Positions 34,055 to 43,802 of a DNA stretch of 52,980 nucleotides are shown piece by piece (positions within the stretch are counted from its first letter, which is position 1; each line of letters starts with the position of its first letter). This stretch comes from Candidatus Latescibacterota bacterium (GTDB lineage Bacteria; Latescibacterota; UBA2968; UBA8231). A program made the translations under genes and the position numbers. The notes below the pieces were generated by a model. It was given only the letters and a program-made list of their open reading frames with translations. It was not told the origin of the DNA and did not search any database. The stretch lies in NCBI GenBank assembly GCA_016187725.1, contig JACPJE010000264.1, positions 1 to 52,980 on the forward strand, in the 5' to 3' direction.

Positions 34055-34780
34055 TCACTGCGGATAGCGGGCGAAGTAGAAGACCTGCAGCGGCTGGCAG
34101 GTGTGGTTGATCAGCGAATGCCCCGGATTGGAGGGACAGACCGAGACCGCCGTGCCCGGGGTCTGCACGCAGACCTCTTGGCTCACCACGTGTATCCCCT
34201 GCCCCTTCCACATGTACCACACCTCGTCCATATCGGCGCCGTGCCCGTGGGTGTCGGCCGGCTGCATGGCCTCGATGCGCACGATGAGGACGGCGTGCAT
34301 CTGCAGCAGACCGTCATTGCGGTCGAAGACCTTGTGCACGAGGTGGGACCAGTGGCCCTGGCCCATGTTGTTCTGGGCGAAGTTGCGCACCAGGGGTTTG
34401 CGCCCTTTGACCTTGGCGCCCTTGGGCACGGCCTCGACCAGGATGAGCAGTTCCAGCGGCTCCTGGCCCTCGTTGACGAAGGTGTGCTCTACGCCCGGGG
34501 GCATGATCACTCCGTCCCCCTCCCGCAGCCCGTGCTTCTGGGCCCCGGCCACCAACTGCCCCGAGCCCGAGGCCACGAAGAAGACCTCCTGGATGCCCTC
34601 GTTGACGTGGGGCACCGAGGAGACGCCCGGCTCCAGGTAAGCGCGGGCGAAGCTCTCGATGAAGCGCAGCACCCCGCCCTCCTGGCGGGCCTGCGGGTCC
34701 TGGCGGGTGAAGATCACCCGCTGGATGATGTTGCCGTGGGTCAGGGTGGCAGGGCAGTCTATCCAATGCCGCTTGTCCAT
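34055..34780 (-). CDS. Bicupin protein
   Basis: 241 residues from ATG at 34780 behind GGAGGAAG. Two cupin units are visible. The first is around residues 45-115 (SVPHVNEGIQEVFFVASGSGQL...GDGVIMPPGVEHTF), with motif 1 His/Glu and motif 2 His. The second is around 175-235 (THGHGADMDEVWYMWKGQG...NPGHSLINH). This is the double-cupin plan of metal-dependent dioxygenases, isomerases or sugar-binding proteins. The metal ligands look intact in both. It is 20 bases downstream of the MscS gene and is the last gene of the minus-strand cluster. Confidence 0.85.
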   Translation of the reverse strand: MDKRHWIDCPATLTHGNIIQRVIFTRQDPQARQEGGVLRFIESFARAYLEPGVSSVPHVNEGIQEVFFVASGSGQLVAGAQKHGLREGDGVIMPPGVEHTFVNEGQEPLELLILVEAVPKGAKVKGRKPLVRNFAQNNMGQGHWSHLVHKVFDRNDGLLQMHAVLIVRIEAMQPADTHGHGADMDEVWYMWKGQGIHVVSQEVCVQTPGTAVSVCPSNPGHSLINHTCQPLQVFYFARYPQ

Positions 34781-34800
34781 GTCTTCCTCCTGTGTGTTGG

Positions 34801-35811
34801 CTAACCCCGGCGCAGAAAGCCGGGGAAGAGGGTCTGGGGAAGTTCCTCTTCTTCGGGGAAATGGTAAAAAGCCACCACCCGGTTGGCCGGGATCTCCAGC
34901 CCCTCGCGGGCGAAGAGTTCCTGGATGCGCGGGACCAGCTGGTTGTCGATCACCCACTGCTGGGCCGGCCAGATCCGCGCCCGCTGCCGCACGAAACACT
35001 CGCCGGTCTCCAGGCGCAGCAGCCCCTCCACCTGGGGCACCCCGATGACCACCTCGCGGAACTGCTTCTCCAACTCAACGCCCAGTTGCCCCAGCAGTTG
35101 GACGGCCCGCTCCCCCTTTTCGGGGTCGGCCACCGCCACGTCCACCCCCACTTCAAAGGCGCCCTTGCGGTACTTGCCCACCATGGGGATGTTGCGGTTG
35201 GAAAAGATGACCTGGGCCCCGTGGTAGTTGCGCAGCCGCACGGTGCGTAGCCCGATCTCCTCCACGATCCCCACCTGGCCGCCGATCTCCACCATGTCGC
35301 CCACCGAGAACTGGTCCTCGAAGAGGATGAAGAACCCGGTCACCACGTCCTGCACCAGGCCCTGCGACCCGAAACCCAGGGCGATGCCCACCAGGGATAG
35401 GGAGGCCATGTAGGCGCGGTAGTCGATGCCGAACTGGCTGAGGATGTAGCCCAGCGCCGTGAAGTAGACCACGTAGCGGGCGATGCTGATGAAGAGGGTC
35501 TGCAGGGTGATGGAGCGCTGGCGGTCGCCGAAGAGCAGCGCCAGGGGCGCCCATCTGGAGTAGACCAGCCGCCGGCTCGCCCACTGCACCAGATCCATGA
35601 AGAACTTGGCGCCCAGCAGTATCCCCAGGGCGATGGCCACCCGCATCAGCTTGCGCTCCAGATCCTCGGAGGAGACCTGGAAGAGCCAGGACAGGAAGCG
35701 GGTCCACTGGTGCAGGGCACCTTGCCCCGAGGGCTCCTGGGCGTACGCCGCCGTCCGTCCAGCCAGCACCAGCATCCCCGTCTTGAGTAACACGCTTCCG
35801 CGCATGATCAC
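34801..35811 (-). CDS. MscS-family mechanosensitive ion channel
   Basis: 336 residues. N-terminal signal-like segment and extra helices, then the pore helix and beta domain: SLSLVGIALGFGSQGLVQDVVTGFFILFEDQFSVGDMVEIGGQVG, recognisable from the G/A-rich TM3 and VGD-x-V (motif classes). ATG at 35811; an ATG at 35802-35805 is also possible. It opens under membrane tension to release solutes. It lies 7 bases after the ABC ATPase gene, so it may be in the sugar-uptake transcript as a guard against osmotic load. Confidence 0.92.
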   Translation of the reverse strand: MIMRGSVLLKTGMLVLAGRTAAYAQEPSGQGALHQWTRFLSWLFQVSSEDLERKLMRVAIALGILLGAKFFMDLVQWASRRLVYSRWAPLALLFGDRQRSITLQTLFISIARYVVYFTALGYILSQFGIDYRAYMASLSLVGIALGFGSQGLVQDVVTGFFILFEDQFSVGDMVEIGGQVGIVEEIGLRTVRLRNYHGAQVIFSNRNIPMVGKYRKGAFEVGVDVAVADPEKGERAVQLLGQLGVELEKQFREVVIGVPQVEGLLRLETGECFVRQRARIWPAQQWVIDNQLVPRIQELFAREGLEIPANRVVAFYHFPEEEELPQTLFPGFLRRG

Positions 35812-35818
35812 CGTCCTC

Positions 35819-37300
35819 TCAAAGCGCCATGGCCAGCAGCTTTTCCTGCGTGGCCTGGGCGCGCTCCACCACCCCGGTGATCCGCCCCCCCTTCATCACG
35901 TAGATCCGGTCGCATAGTCCCAGCAGTTCGGGCAGCTCCGAGGAGATCACCACCAGGCCCAGGCCCTGGCCGGCCAGCAGGTCCAGCAGCCGGTAGATCT
36001 CCGCCCGCGCCCCCACGTCGATGCCGCGGGTGGGTTCGTCCACCAAAAGCGCCCGGAGGCCCTGGCGCAGCAGCCAACGGGCGATGAGCACCTTCTGCTG
36101 ATTGCCCCCGCTCAGCAAGGCGATGCGCTGTGCCAGGGAGGGGGTCCTGATCTCCAGCCGCCGCACCTGTTCGGCCACGGCCTCCTGCTCCTGCTCGCGC
36201 CGGATCCACCCCCGGCGGCTGAACTGCTCCAGGGAGGCGATGCTGGCATTGTGGTCCACCCCCAACTGGGGGAAGATCCCCTCGGCCCGGCGGTCCTCCG
36301 GTACTAGGCCCAGGCCCAGCCGGCGGGCCGCGGCGCAGGAATCGGCCGGCAGCGCCTGGCCGCCCACCCGCACTTCCCCGCCCAAGCGCCGGTCCAAACC
36401 CAGCACCGCGCGGGCCACCTCGGTGCGGCCCGCCCCCATCAACCCGGAAAAACCCACGATCTCGCCCCGTGCCACCCGGAAGGAGATATCGTGCACCCGG
36501 GCGGTGCTCAACTCTTTCACCTCCAGGGCCGCCGCGCCGCGGGCCCGGTGGGTGCGGGGGAAGAGCGCGCCCAGGGGGCGGCCCACCATCAGGGCGATCA
36601 ACTGGGCCTCGTCGAATGATCCCGCCTGCAGGGTGCCTACCCGCGCCCCGTCGCGCAGCACCGTCACCCGGTCGGCCAGGGAGAGGATCTCCTCCAGCTT
36701 GTGCGAGACGTAGAGGATGGCCGTGCCCTGCTCGCGCAGCCGGCGGATCAGGCCGAAGAGCCGGCTGATCTCCGCCGGGGTCAGGGCCGAGGTGGGCTCG
36801 TCCATGATCAGCACCCTGGCCCGGCAGGACAGGGCCCGGGCGATCTCCACCAGTTGCTGGGCCGCGAGGCCCAGGCGCTCCACCCACAGGCGCGGGTCCA
36901 CCTCCAGGCCCACTTGTTCCAAGACCGCGGCGCTCTCCTGGTAGAGCTGGGCCCACTGCACCTGGCCGCGGCGGGAGGGCAGCCTCCCGAAGAAGATATT
37001 CTCGGCCACCGAGAGCCGGGGAGCCAGCTCCAGCTCCTGGTACACCACGCTGATCCCCCTGCGGATGGCGTCCTGGGGCGAGGCGATGCCGGCCGGCTCA
37101 CCCCCGATGAGATACTCGCCCCGGTCAAAGGGACAGGCCCCAGCCAGGATCTTGATCAGGGTGGACTTGCCGGCCCCGTTCTCCCCCACCAGGGCGTGTA
37201 CCTCGCCCGGGCAGAGCTCGAAGTCCACCCCCTTGAGGGCGTAGACCCCAGGATACTGCTTGTGGATGTCGCGCAGTTGGACCAGCGGCTCGGCAGCCAT
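35819..37300 (-). CDS. Sugar ABC importer ATPase, RbsA/MglA type (two ABC domains)
   Basis: 493 residues from ATG at 37300, overlapping the permease stop (a GTG at 37303 is also in frame). The first domain has Walker A GENGAGKST and a loop LAAQQLVEIARAL. The second has the degenerate Walker A GLMGAGRTE usual in this family, and signature LSGGNQQKVLIARWL with LLVDEPTRGID. It energises uptake by the permease and binding protein encoded upstream in the same operon. It is full length. Confidence 0.95.
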   Translation of the reverse strand: MAAEPLVQLRDIHKQYPGVYALKGVDFELCPGEVHALVGENGAGKSTLIKILAGACPFDRGEYLIGGEPAGIASPQDAIRRGISVVYQELELAPRLSVAENIFFGRLPSRRGQVQWAQLYQESAAVLEQVGLEVDPRLWVERLGLAAQQLVEIARALSCRARVLIMDEPTSALTPAEISRLFGLIRRLREQGTAILYVSHKLEEILSLADRVTVLRDGARVGTLQAGSFDEAQLIALMVGRPLGALFPRTHRARGAAALEVKELSTARVHDISFRVARGEIVGFSGLMGAGRTEVARAVLGLDRRLGGEVRVGGQALPADSCAAARRLGLGLVPEDRRAEGIFPQLGVDHNASIASLEQFSRRGWIRREQEQEAVAEQVRRLEIRTPSLAQRIALLSGGNQQKVLIARWLLRQGLRALLVDEPTRGIDVGARAEIYRLLDLLAGQGLGLVVISSELPELLGLCDRIYVMKGGRITGVVERAQATQEKLLAMAL

Positions 37301-38241
37301 CACCCGCGCCCCCGCCGGCGAGTGTCCAGGTACACGGCCAGGATGATCACCGTGCCCCGGGCGATGTCGTGGTAGAAGGAGGAGACGTCCAGCAGCACCA
37401 GGCCGTTGTTGAGCACCGTCAGGATCAGGATTCCCAGACCCGCCCCCACCAGGGTGCCCAGTCCCCCGCTGAGGCTCACCCCGCCCAGCACCACTGCGGC
37501 GATAATTTGTAGTTCAAAGCCCAGGCCGGCGTTGGGCTGCCCAGAGTTGAGGCGCGAGGCCAGGATGAAGGCGCTCAGCGCGGCCAGCATCCCGCTGAGG
37601 GCAAAGGCCGCCAGCTTGAGCGCTTCCACCGGCAGGCCGGCCAGGCGGGCGGCCTGGGCATTGCCGCCCACCGCGTAGAGGTACCGGCCGGCCGGGGTGT
37701 GGTGCAGGACAAGGTAGAAGAGCAGCAGCAGGACCGCGGTGATCAGCACCGGAACGGGCAAGGGCCCCCAGTACCCGGTGCCCACCTGGACGAACCCCTC
37801 CACTCTAGCCTGGATGGAGACGGCCTGGGTGCCCACCATGGCCCCCCCGCGCAGGATGGCCATGGTGCCCAGGGTGGCGATGAGGGAATTGATCCCGGCC
37901 CGGGTGACCAGCAGGCCATTGAGCAGCCCGATCAGCAGCCCGGCAACCAGGGCCCCCACCAGGGCCAGCAGGATGCTGCCGCTCTCGTTGAGCAGGAGCA
38001 CGGCCAGGATACCGACCACCGCCTGCACCGAGCCGGGACTCAGGTCGATCTCCCCGGCCAGGATCACCATCACCATACCGATGCCGGCGATGGCAATGAG
38101 CGAGGCGTCGCGCAGCACGTTCTTGAGATTGGCGGCGCTGAGGAAGACCGGGGTCAGAGCGCTGAGCACCACGCACAGGAGCAGCAGGGCCAGGATCAGG
38201 GCGGCCTGTTCGCCGCGCAAGAGGTGTTTGCGGCGCTCCAT
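37300..38241 (-). CDS. Sugar ABC importer permease, RbsC type
   Basis: 313 residues, eight to ten hydrophobic helices. Family motifs include the AGEIDLSPGSVQAVVG stretch and RPNAG...GGVSLSGGLGTLVGAG with the EAA-like loop GGNAQAARLAGLPVEALKL. It forms the inner-membrane pathway with the RbsA-type ATPase (4-base overlap) and the binding protein (adjacent, no gap). Confidence 0.94.
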   Translation of the reverse strand: MERRKHLLRGEQAALILALLLLCVVLSALTPVFLSAANLKNVLRDASLIAIAGIGMVMVILAGEIDLSPGSVQAVVGILAVLLLNESGSILLALVGALVAGLLIGLLNGLLVTRAGINSLIATLGTMAILRGGAMVGTQAVSIQARVEGFVQVGTGYWGPLPVPVLITAVLLLLFYLVLHHTPAGRYLYAVGGNAQAARLAGLPVEALKLAAFALSGMLAALSAFILASRLNSGQPNAGLGFELQIIAAVVLGGVSLSGGLGTLVGAGLGILILTVLNNGLVLLDVSSFYHDIARGTVIILAVYLDTRRRGRG

Positions 38242-39231
38242 CTAGCGGGCCGGCAGCAGGCGGCGGATGGCATCGAAGTTCATGACGTAGCCCTGGCCCT
38301 CCTGCCGGTAGAAGGTGTTGAAGTTGTCGAGGGTGATCATGGTGGTCGGGGTCTCGTAGTGGGGCGGCAGGGTTTCGCCCTTGCCCAGCGCCACCGCCGC
38401 CTCGACCAGGGACAGGCCGACGAAATTGGGAAACATCGCCAGGGCCGCCTTGTAGGGGGTGTGGCCCAGCAGCGCGGTCTGCCCGACGATCCCCTCGAAA
38501 CCAAAACCGATGGCCGTGAGTTTGGCCTCGTCGAGGCCGGCGGCCTGATAGGCGGCCATGCCCCCGGTGGTGGAATCGTCGTTGATGCCGAAGATCGCGT
38601 TGACCTCCGGGTGGGCGGTGAGGGCGTCCTGGGCCGCCTTGAAGGCCTTCTCCTTCAGCCCCTGGCCGTCCACCTCCTGGGCGATCTGGTAGGCGATGCC
38701 CGACTCGGCCAGGGCCTCCTTGAAGCCCTCCACGCGCAGGCGGCAATCCTCGAAGTTGGGCACGCCGATGATCAGGATCTGCGGGCTGAGCTGATTGGCC
38801 TTGGCGTACTCGGCGTACCAGCGGCCGGCCTTCTTGCCGCTCTCCTTGTTGTCGATGCCCACATAGGTGTCACTGCCGGGCACCAGATTGGATTCGGTGA
38901 TCACGTACAGCCCCGCCTCCCTGGCCTGGCGCACCAGCGCGTCGAGGGCCTTGGCGTCCGCCGGGGTGAGGATCAGCACCTTGACCCCCTGGGCGATGAG
39001 GTTCTCAGCCTTGGAGATCTGGGCGGCCACGTCCAGGTTGGCGTCGGCGATCACCAGGTCCACGTCCATTTCGGCAGCCCGCTGGCGGGCAGCCTTGCAG
39101 ATGTTCTGGTACCACTCGTGGGACATGTAGTTGACCACGTAGCCCACCTTCAGCTTGCCCTCGTCGCCGCCTCTGCCGCAGCCCAAGGCCGCCAGCAGCA
39201 CCAGACACAGGAATACCATCAGCTTCTTCAA
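38242..39231 (-). CDS. Sugar-binding lipoprotein of the Rbs-type importer
   Basis: 329 residues. Lipoprotein signal LVLLAALGC (Cys18 or 19). The periplasmic type I fold is shown by VGYVVNYMSHEWYQNICKAA, LIAQGVKVLILTPADAKALDAL, YVGIDNKESGKKAG and VNAIFGINDDSTTGGMAA, typical of RbsB-like proteins. Which sugar it binds is unknown. It is the first gene of the binding protein-permease-ATPase set; 67 bases separate it from the upstream UgpB-like gene. Confidence 0.93.
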   Translation of the reverse strand: MKKLMVFLCLVLLAALGCGRGGDEGKLKVGYVVNYMSHEWYQNICKAARQRAAEMDVDLVIADANLDVAAQISKAENLIAQGVKVLILTPADAKALDALVRQAREAGLYVITESNLVPGSDTYVGIDNKESGKKAGRWYAEYAKANQLSPQILIIGVPNFEDCRLRVEGFKEALAESGIAYQIAQEVDGQGLKEKAFKAAQDALTAHPEVNAIFGINDDSTTGGMAAYQAAGLDEAKLTAIGFGFEGIVGQTALLGHTPYKAALAMFPNFVGLSLVEAAVALGKGETLPPHYETPTTMITLDNFNTFYRQEGQGYVMNFDAIRRLLPAR

Positions 39232-39298
39232 TCTGCCCCTCCTGGTTATCGCTCTGTGGTGCGGAAGTTACAGCGGGTATTTCCGGGCGTCAAGCGCG

Positions 39299-40564
39299 CT
39301 ATTCTGCGAGGATCTCGTCCACCTCCCGCGCCGCGTCGTCCAATGCTTGCTGCGGGGTCTTCGCCCCGGTGAGCGCCATGTTGACCGCCTCGGCCACCAG
39401 GGCCTGGATCTCGGAGATGCGCGGGTGCCCCGGCCAGGCCAGCCCGTTCATCAGGCCGGCGGCCAGCACGTCCATGTCCACATAATCCGACTTGACCCCC
39501 GGCGCGTACGCCGCCTTGAGGGCCGGCAGCAGCACCAGGGTGGGATCGGGCACCTGCCATACCGGGTTGTCCACGAAGAGGGCCTTGAGCGCAATCCAGG
39601 CCGCCTCCGGGTCCGGGGTGTACCCGGTGATGGAGACCATGGCGATGTCCAGCAGGGTGCGGGAAGGATTGGATTCGGGGGGCTGGGCCGGCACCGGCAG
39701 TTGGGCCAGTCCCATGTCCTCCAGCGGGAAGTGGTAGTTCCCCGTCACCACGTCCTGCCACCAGGGGCCTTCGACGGAGAAAAGCGCGTGCCCGCCGCAC
39801 CAGTGGGCGATGTTCTCGTCATTGGCGTAGGCCGTGCAGGCTTCGGGCATGTAACCCTGCTCTTTCATCTCCAGCAGAAAACTCAGCGCCGCCACCCCCG
39901 CCGGCCCGTTGAGCGCCGCCCGGGTCCAATCCTCGTTGAGCACCCGCCCTCCCGCCCTGTAGAGCAGGGCCGCGAAGCGGTAGGCCGTGTCCCCGTGGGA
40001 GCTGCAAGGCATGGTCAGGATGTGGAGGCCCGCCGCCTTGAGCGCCGGCCCCATGGCCTCCATCTCCTCCCAGGTGCGGGGCAGTTGCAGGTAGTGCTCG
40101 GCGAGGATTTTGCGGTTGTAGGCCATGACAAAGGGCAGGGTGGTGGCCGGGATGCCGTAGTGCTTGCCCTGGAACTGCACGTGTTCGAGGATGTGGGGCA
40201 GGTACCGCTCGCGGATCTGGGGGAAATCGGGGAAGTTCTCCAGGGGGTAGAGCCCGCCCAATTCGCCGAACTCCACCGAGTACTTGTGGTGAACGTAGAC
40301 CAGATCAGGGCCTTCGCCGGCCACTGTAGCGGTGATCAGGCTCTCGCGCTGGGTGTTCCAGTCGCGGTTCTCGAAGGTGATCTGGATCTCGGGATGGCTG
40401 GCGTTGAATTCGGCCACCCCCTGCCGCAGCCAAACCTGGGTGCGGGGCACCCCGCCGAAGGCCCAGAGCAGGATCTGCCGCGGCTCTCCCGGCGCCCCCT
40501 CGCGCGCGGTGCCGCAGGCTGCCACCAGCAGCCAGAGGGGCAGCAGCCAGCGAGGCAGGGCCAT
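39299..40564 (-). CDS. Extracellular sugar-binding lipoprotein, family 1 (UgpB/MalE-like), copy 2
   Basis: 421 residues with signal LLPLWLLVAAC (lipobox). The fold motifs VWLRQGVAEFNASHPEIQITFENRDW, EGPDLVYVHHKYSVEFGELGGLYPLE and GKHYGIPATTLPFVMAYN are nearly repeated in the gene at 44693-46036, so the two are recent paralogues. It follows the alcohol dehydrogenase gene by 8 bases. It probably delivers a related oligosaccharide or glycoside to the same MalFG-type permease pair. Confidence 0.93.
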   Translation of the reverse strand: MALPRWLLPLWLLVAACGTAREGAPGEPRQILLWAFGGVPRTQVWLRQGVAEFNASHPEIQITFENRDWNTQRESLITATVAGEGPDLVYVHHKYSVEFGELGGLYPLENFPDFPQIRERYLPHILEHVQFQGKHYGIPATTLPFVMAYNRKILAEHYLQLPRTWEEMEAMGPALKAAGLHILTMPCSSHGDTAYRFAALLYRAGGRVLNEDWTRAALNGPAGVAALSFLLEMKEQGYMPEACTAYANDENIAHWCGGHALFSVEGPWWQDVVTGNYHFPLEDMGLAQLPVPAQPPESNPSRTLLDIAMVSITGYTPDPEAAWIALKALFVDNPVWQVPDPTLVLLPALKAAYAPGVKSDYVDMDVLAAGLMNGLAWPGHPRISEIQALVAEAVNMALTGAKTPQQALDDAAREVDEILAE

Positions 40565-40572
40565 GGCCGCGC

Positions 40573-41649
40573 TCAGAAGACGATCACGTTGCGCAGGGCC
40601 CCACCCCCTTCCATCTGGGCGATGCCCTCATTGATCTGTTCCAGGGCGTAGCGGCCGCTGACCAGTTCGTCGAGCTTGAGCCGGCCCTGCTGGTACAGCG
40701 CTATCCAGAGAGGGATGTGTACCCGGGGCAGGGTGGAGCCGTTCCAACTGCCCATCACCTTGCGCTCGGCGATGAAGTTTCCCACGCTCAACTTGGCCTG
40801 CGCCCCGCCCTCGGGGATACCGAGGATGATCTCCGAGCCCCGTCCGGCCAGCATCTCAAAGCCCTGCTCCACGGCCCGGGTGTTACCCACAGTCACAAAG
40901 CTGTAGTCCACCCCCCGCCCGCCGGTCAGTTCCTTCACCACTGCCACCGGGTCGGCGCTTTTGCCGTTGACCGCGTGGGTGGCGCCGAAACGCCGGGCCA
41001 CCTCCAGCTTCGACTCCACCACGTCCACGGCGATAATGGGATTGGCTCCCACCAGGGCCGCCCCCTGCACCGAGTTGAGCCCCACCCCGCCGATGCCGAT
41101 CACCGCTGCGCTGTGCCCGGCTTTGACCTGAGCGGTGTTGACCACGGCCCCCAGCCCGGCGATCACCCCGCAGCCCAGGAGCGCCGCCCCCTCCAGGGGC
41201 ACCCCGTCGGGCACCTGGATGAGCTGGGTCTGATCCACCACCACCCGCTCGGCAAAAGCCGCCGAGCGGATGCCCCGCCCCAGCAGCTGCCCTTTCTTGT
41301 TGTGCAACCGGGTCTCCGTGTCCAGGGCAAAGGCCCCGTCACACATGTACTGGGCCCCGATGGTGCAGTAGTGGCAGCGGCCGCAGGAGCGGATCAGGCA
41401 GACGATCACCCGGTCTCCGGGCTTGGCCAGCGCCACCTCCTCGCCCACGGCCTCCACCACCCCAGAGGCTTCGTGCCCGGGGATCAGCGGCAGATTCCCG
41501 CCCCATTCCCCGCGGATCAGATGCACGTCGCTGTGGCAGATGGCCGAGGCCACCAGGCGCACCTCCACCTCGCCCCGGCCGGGCTTTTCCAGCTCCACCT
41601 CCTCCACCACCAGGGGTTTGCTGAACTCGTAACACACCGCTGCTTTCAT
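40573..41649 (-). CDS. Zinc-dependent alcohol dehydrogenase (MDR family)
   Basis: 358 residues from ATG at 41649 behind GGAGGA; a longer reading frame upstream lacks an RBS. Catalytic Zn ligands are in SAICHSDVHL and GHEASG. The structural Zn lobe is CGRCHYCTIGAQYMC. The NAD fold is VIGIGGVGLNSVQGA. It resembles class III/mycothiol-type alcohol dehydrogenases. Between a Gfo/Idh gene and a sugar-binding protein gene it probably oxidises a sugar alcohol or sugar after import. Confidence 0.93.
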   Translation of the reverse strand: MKAAVCYEFSKPLVVEEVELEKPGRGEVEVRLVASAICHSDVHLIRGEWGGNLPLIPGHEASGVVEAVGEEVALAKPGDRVIVCLIRSCGRCHYCTIGAQYMCDGAFALDTETRLHNKKGQLLGRGIRSAAFAERVVVDQTQLIQVPDGVPLEGAALLGCGVIAGLGAVVNTAQVKAGHSAAVIGIGGVGLNSVQGAALVGANPIIAVDVVESKLEVARRFGATHAVNGKSADPVAVVKELTGGRGVDYSFVTVGNTRAVEQGFEMLAGRGSEIILGIPEGGAQAKLSVGNFIAERKVMGSWNGSTLPRVHIPLWIALYQQGRLKLDELVSGRYALEQINEGIAQMEGGGALRNVIVF

Positions 41650-41663
41650 CGGATATTCCTCCT

Positions 41664-42914
41664 TCACTGAATGCCGAAGTGCTCGTTGATCTCCTGCTGA
41701 TAGGTCTCGATCCGGCACTCCTCCACCTCGGCCACCTTCACCGGCCGGCCCAGGGCCGAGGATTCGAGGATGGCCAGCCCAGGGGCGATGTCCTTGAGTC
41801 CCTCGATGCCGCTGGTCTCGGGCTGGCGCCCCTGCTCGATGGCGGAGATGAACTCCAGCAGTTCGAGGGCAAAGCCGTCCTGGATGCCGCGCGGGAAGAA
41901 ACGCTCCCGTTGGGCTGCCCCCACCTGCTGGCGGAAGAGGGCCCCCACCTCAGCGGGCTGCTGCCCGTCGAGCTGCAGCCGTTCCCCCTTGAGGTTGCCC
42001 TTGGACCCGTAGATGGCCCCCCCGCCCTCAAAACCGGTGGCCTCGCCGTGGCCGGCCCAGGAGAAGAGCAGGTTGCCGATGGCGCCGCTGGCGAATTCGA
42101 GCAGGGCGAAGAAGGTGTCGTCCACCTCGCACTGCACCTCCTCCAGCGCCTTGCCCCCCTCGTCGCGGGTGTAGCGCAGAGGTTCGATGGTCCGGGCCAG
42201 CGCCGAAACCGTCGCTAGCTCGCCGCACTGGTAGCGCAGCCGGTCAAAGAGGTGGGCGCCGATGTCCATGCTGCCCCCGCCCCCGGCCTCCAGCTTGCGG
42301 TGGCGCCAGGCAGTCTTGGCCACGATCGCGTCAGGGGACCAGATATTCCCCACCCCACCGCTGAGCACCATCTGCACCTTGCCCAGCAAGCCGCTCTGCA
42401 CCGCCCAACCAGTGGACCGGGTGCTCTCGTAGTAGCGCAGGTTCTCGGCCACCCCGAGGGTGAGTTTCTTCGCCTCGGCCTGCTCGATGAGCCGGCGGGC
42501 AGCCCGGGCCGTGGTGGTGAAGGGCTTCTCGATGAAGACGTGCACCCCCCGTTCCAGGGCCGCCATGGCCACTGGGTAGTGGGCCGAAACCGCCGAGAGC
42601 AGCACCAGGGCGTCGACAGCCCGGTCATCCAGCAACTGGCGGTGGTCGGTGTAGATCTTCGGGCCCATATCCTGGAAGTCCCGCACGTACACGTCGCGCA
42701 CGCTCAAGGGGTCGTGGGGCGAGGGCGAGATGGGCGGCAGGGGCGGCGGTCCCTTGCCGCGCTCCACGTAGCGCAGGGCATTGTCGCGGCTGCGCGAGCA
42801 CAGGGCGCTGACCTCGAAGTGGTCATACCCCTGCTGGCGGAGGATCTTGAGGCCGCGCAGATGGGCGCTGGTGATGCCGCCGCATCCGACGAAGCCGAGG
42901 CGAAGTTTGGCCAT
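41664..42914 (-). CDS. Gfo/Idh/MocA-family oxidoreductase
   Basis: 416 residues. N-terminal Rossmann fold GFVGCGGITSAHLRGL, a catalytic-side EKPFTTTARAARRLIEQAE (the EKP motif) and a C-terminal beta-sheet domain with GGSMDIGAHLFDRLRY (conserved Asp/His). It oxidises or reduces sugars or inositols with NAD(P). It is 3 bases from the permease gene, so it is one transcript with the importer. Confidence 0.92.
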   Translation of the reverse strand: MAKLRLGFVGCGGITSAHLRGLKILRQQGYDHFEVSALCSRSRDNALRYVERGKGPPPLPPISPSPHDPLSVRDVYVRDFQDMGPKIYTDHRQLLDDRAVDALVLLSAVSAHYPVAMAALERGVHVFIEKPFTTTARAARRLIEQAEAKKLTLGVAENLRYYESTRSTGWAVQSGLLGKVQMVLSGGVGNIWSPDAIVAKTAWRHRKLEAGGGGSMDIGAHLFDRLRYQCGELATVSALARTIEPLRYTRDEGGKALEEVQCEVDDTFFALLEFASGAIGNLLFSWAGHGEATGFEGGGAIYGSKGNLKGERLQLDGQQPAEVGALFRQQVGAAQRERFFPRGIQDGFALELLEFISAIEQGRQPETSGIEGLKDIAPGLAILESSALGRPVKVAEVEECRIETYQQEINEHFGIQ

Positions 42915-42917
42915 GAC

Positions 42918-43802
42918 TCACTCCTTGACGGCGCCGGCGGTCAGCCCCTGCACAAAGTAGCGCTGCAGCGAGACGAAGAGGGCGATGGGCGGCAGGCTGA
43001 AGATCAGCGAGGCGGCGAAGAGCTGGTCGTATTTGTTGACGTACTGGCCTAAGAAAGCCGAGCGCAGGCCCACCGCGATGGTGAGGGCCTTGGACTTGGT
43101 GAACACAAAGGCGAAGAGAAACTCATTCCACGAGAGCAGGAAGGCAAAGGTGCCCACCGCCACCACCGCTGGGGCGGCCAGGGGCAGGAGGATGCGCCAG
43201 AGGAACTGCAGGCGCGAGCAGCCGTCGATGAGGGCGGCCTGCTCCAGTTCCTCGGGGATGGCGCGGAAATAGCCGTTGAGCAGCCAGGTGCAGAAGGGAA
43301 TGGCGAAGCCGGTGTAGATCAGCACCATGCCGGCCCGGGTGTCCAGCAATCCCAGGTTGCGGATCACCTGGAAGAGCGGGATGAGGATGGAGGAGCCGGG
43401 CAGCATCTGCGACATCACCACCAGCATCAGCAGCAGGGTGCTGCCCTTGAACTGAAAGCGGGCAAAGGCATAGGCCGCGCAGATGCTGAAGGCCAGGGCG
43501 ATGAGCGCCGTGGCCAAGGAGATGACCACGCTGTTGAAGAAGTAGACCGCAAAAGTGGGCACGTTCTGGACCATCCCCAATATCGGCACCAAGGTGGTGC
43601 CGGCGGCATCCCAGATGTCCACGTACGCGTTGAAGGTGATGGAGCGCGGGAAGACGATGGGCGGGGTGCTGGTCACCTCGCTGATGGGGCGCAGCGAGGT
43701 GCTGATCACCCAGATCAGGGGCAGGACCAGCAGGAAGGCGCTCAGTCCCCCCAGGCCGTAGCCCAGCCAGGCCCGAAGCTTTGCCTGGGTCCTAGTTTTC
43801 AT
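42918..43802 (-). CDS. Sugar ABC permease, MalG/UgpE type
   Basis: 294 residues, six helices. The EAA loop is IPEELEQAALIDGCSRLQFLWRILLP, and the family's LPLIWVISTSLRP start is present. Its start overlaps the stop of the MalF-type gene (11 bases). No MalK/UgpC-type ATPase is in this set, so the ATPase must be encoded elsewhere. Confidence 0.94.
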   Translation of the reverse strand: MKTRTQAKLRAWLGYGLGGLSAFLLVLPLIWVISTSLRPISEVTSTPPIVFPRSITFNAYVDIWDAAGTTLVPILGMVQNVPTFAVYFFNSVVISLATALIALAFSICAAYAFARFQFKGSTLLLMLVVMSQMLPGSSILIPLFQVIRNLGLLDTRAGMVLIYTGFAIPFCTWLLNGYFRAIPEELEQAALIDGCSRLQFLWRILLPLAAPAVVAVGTFAFLLSWNEFLFAFVFTKSKALTIAVGLRSAFLGQYVNKYDQLFAASLIFSLPPIALFVSLQRYFVQGLTAGAVKE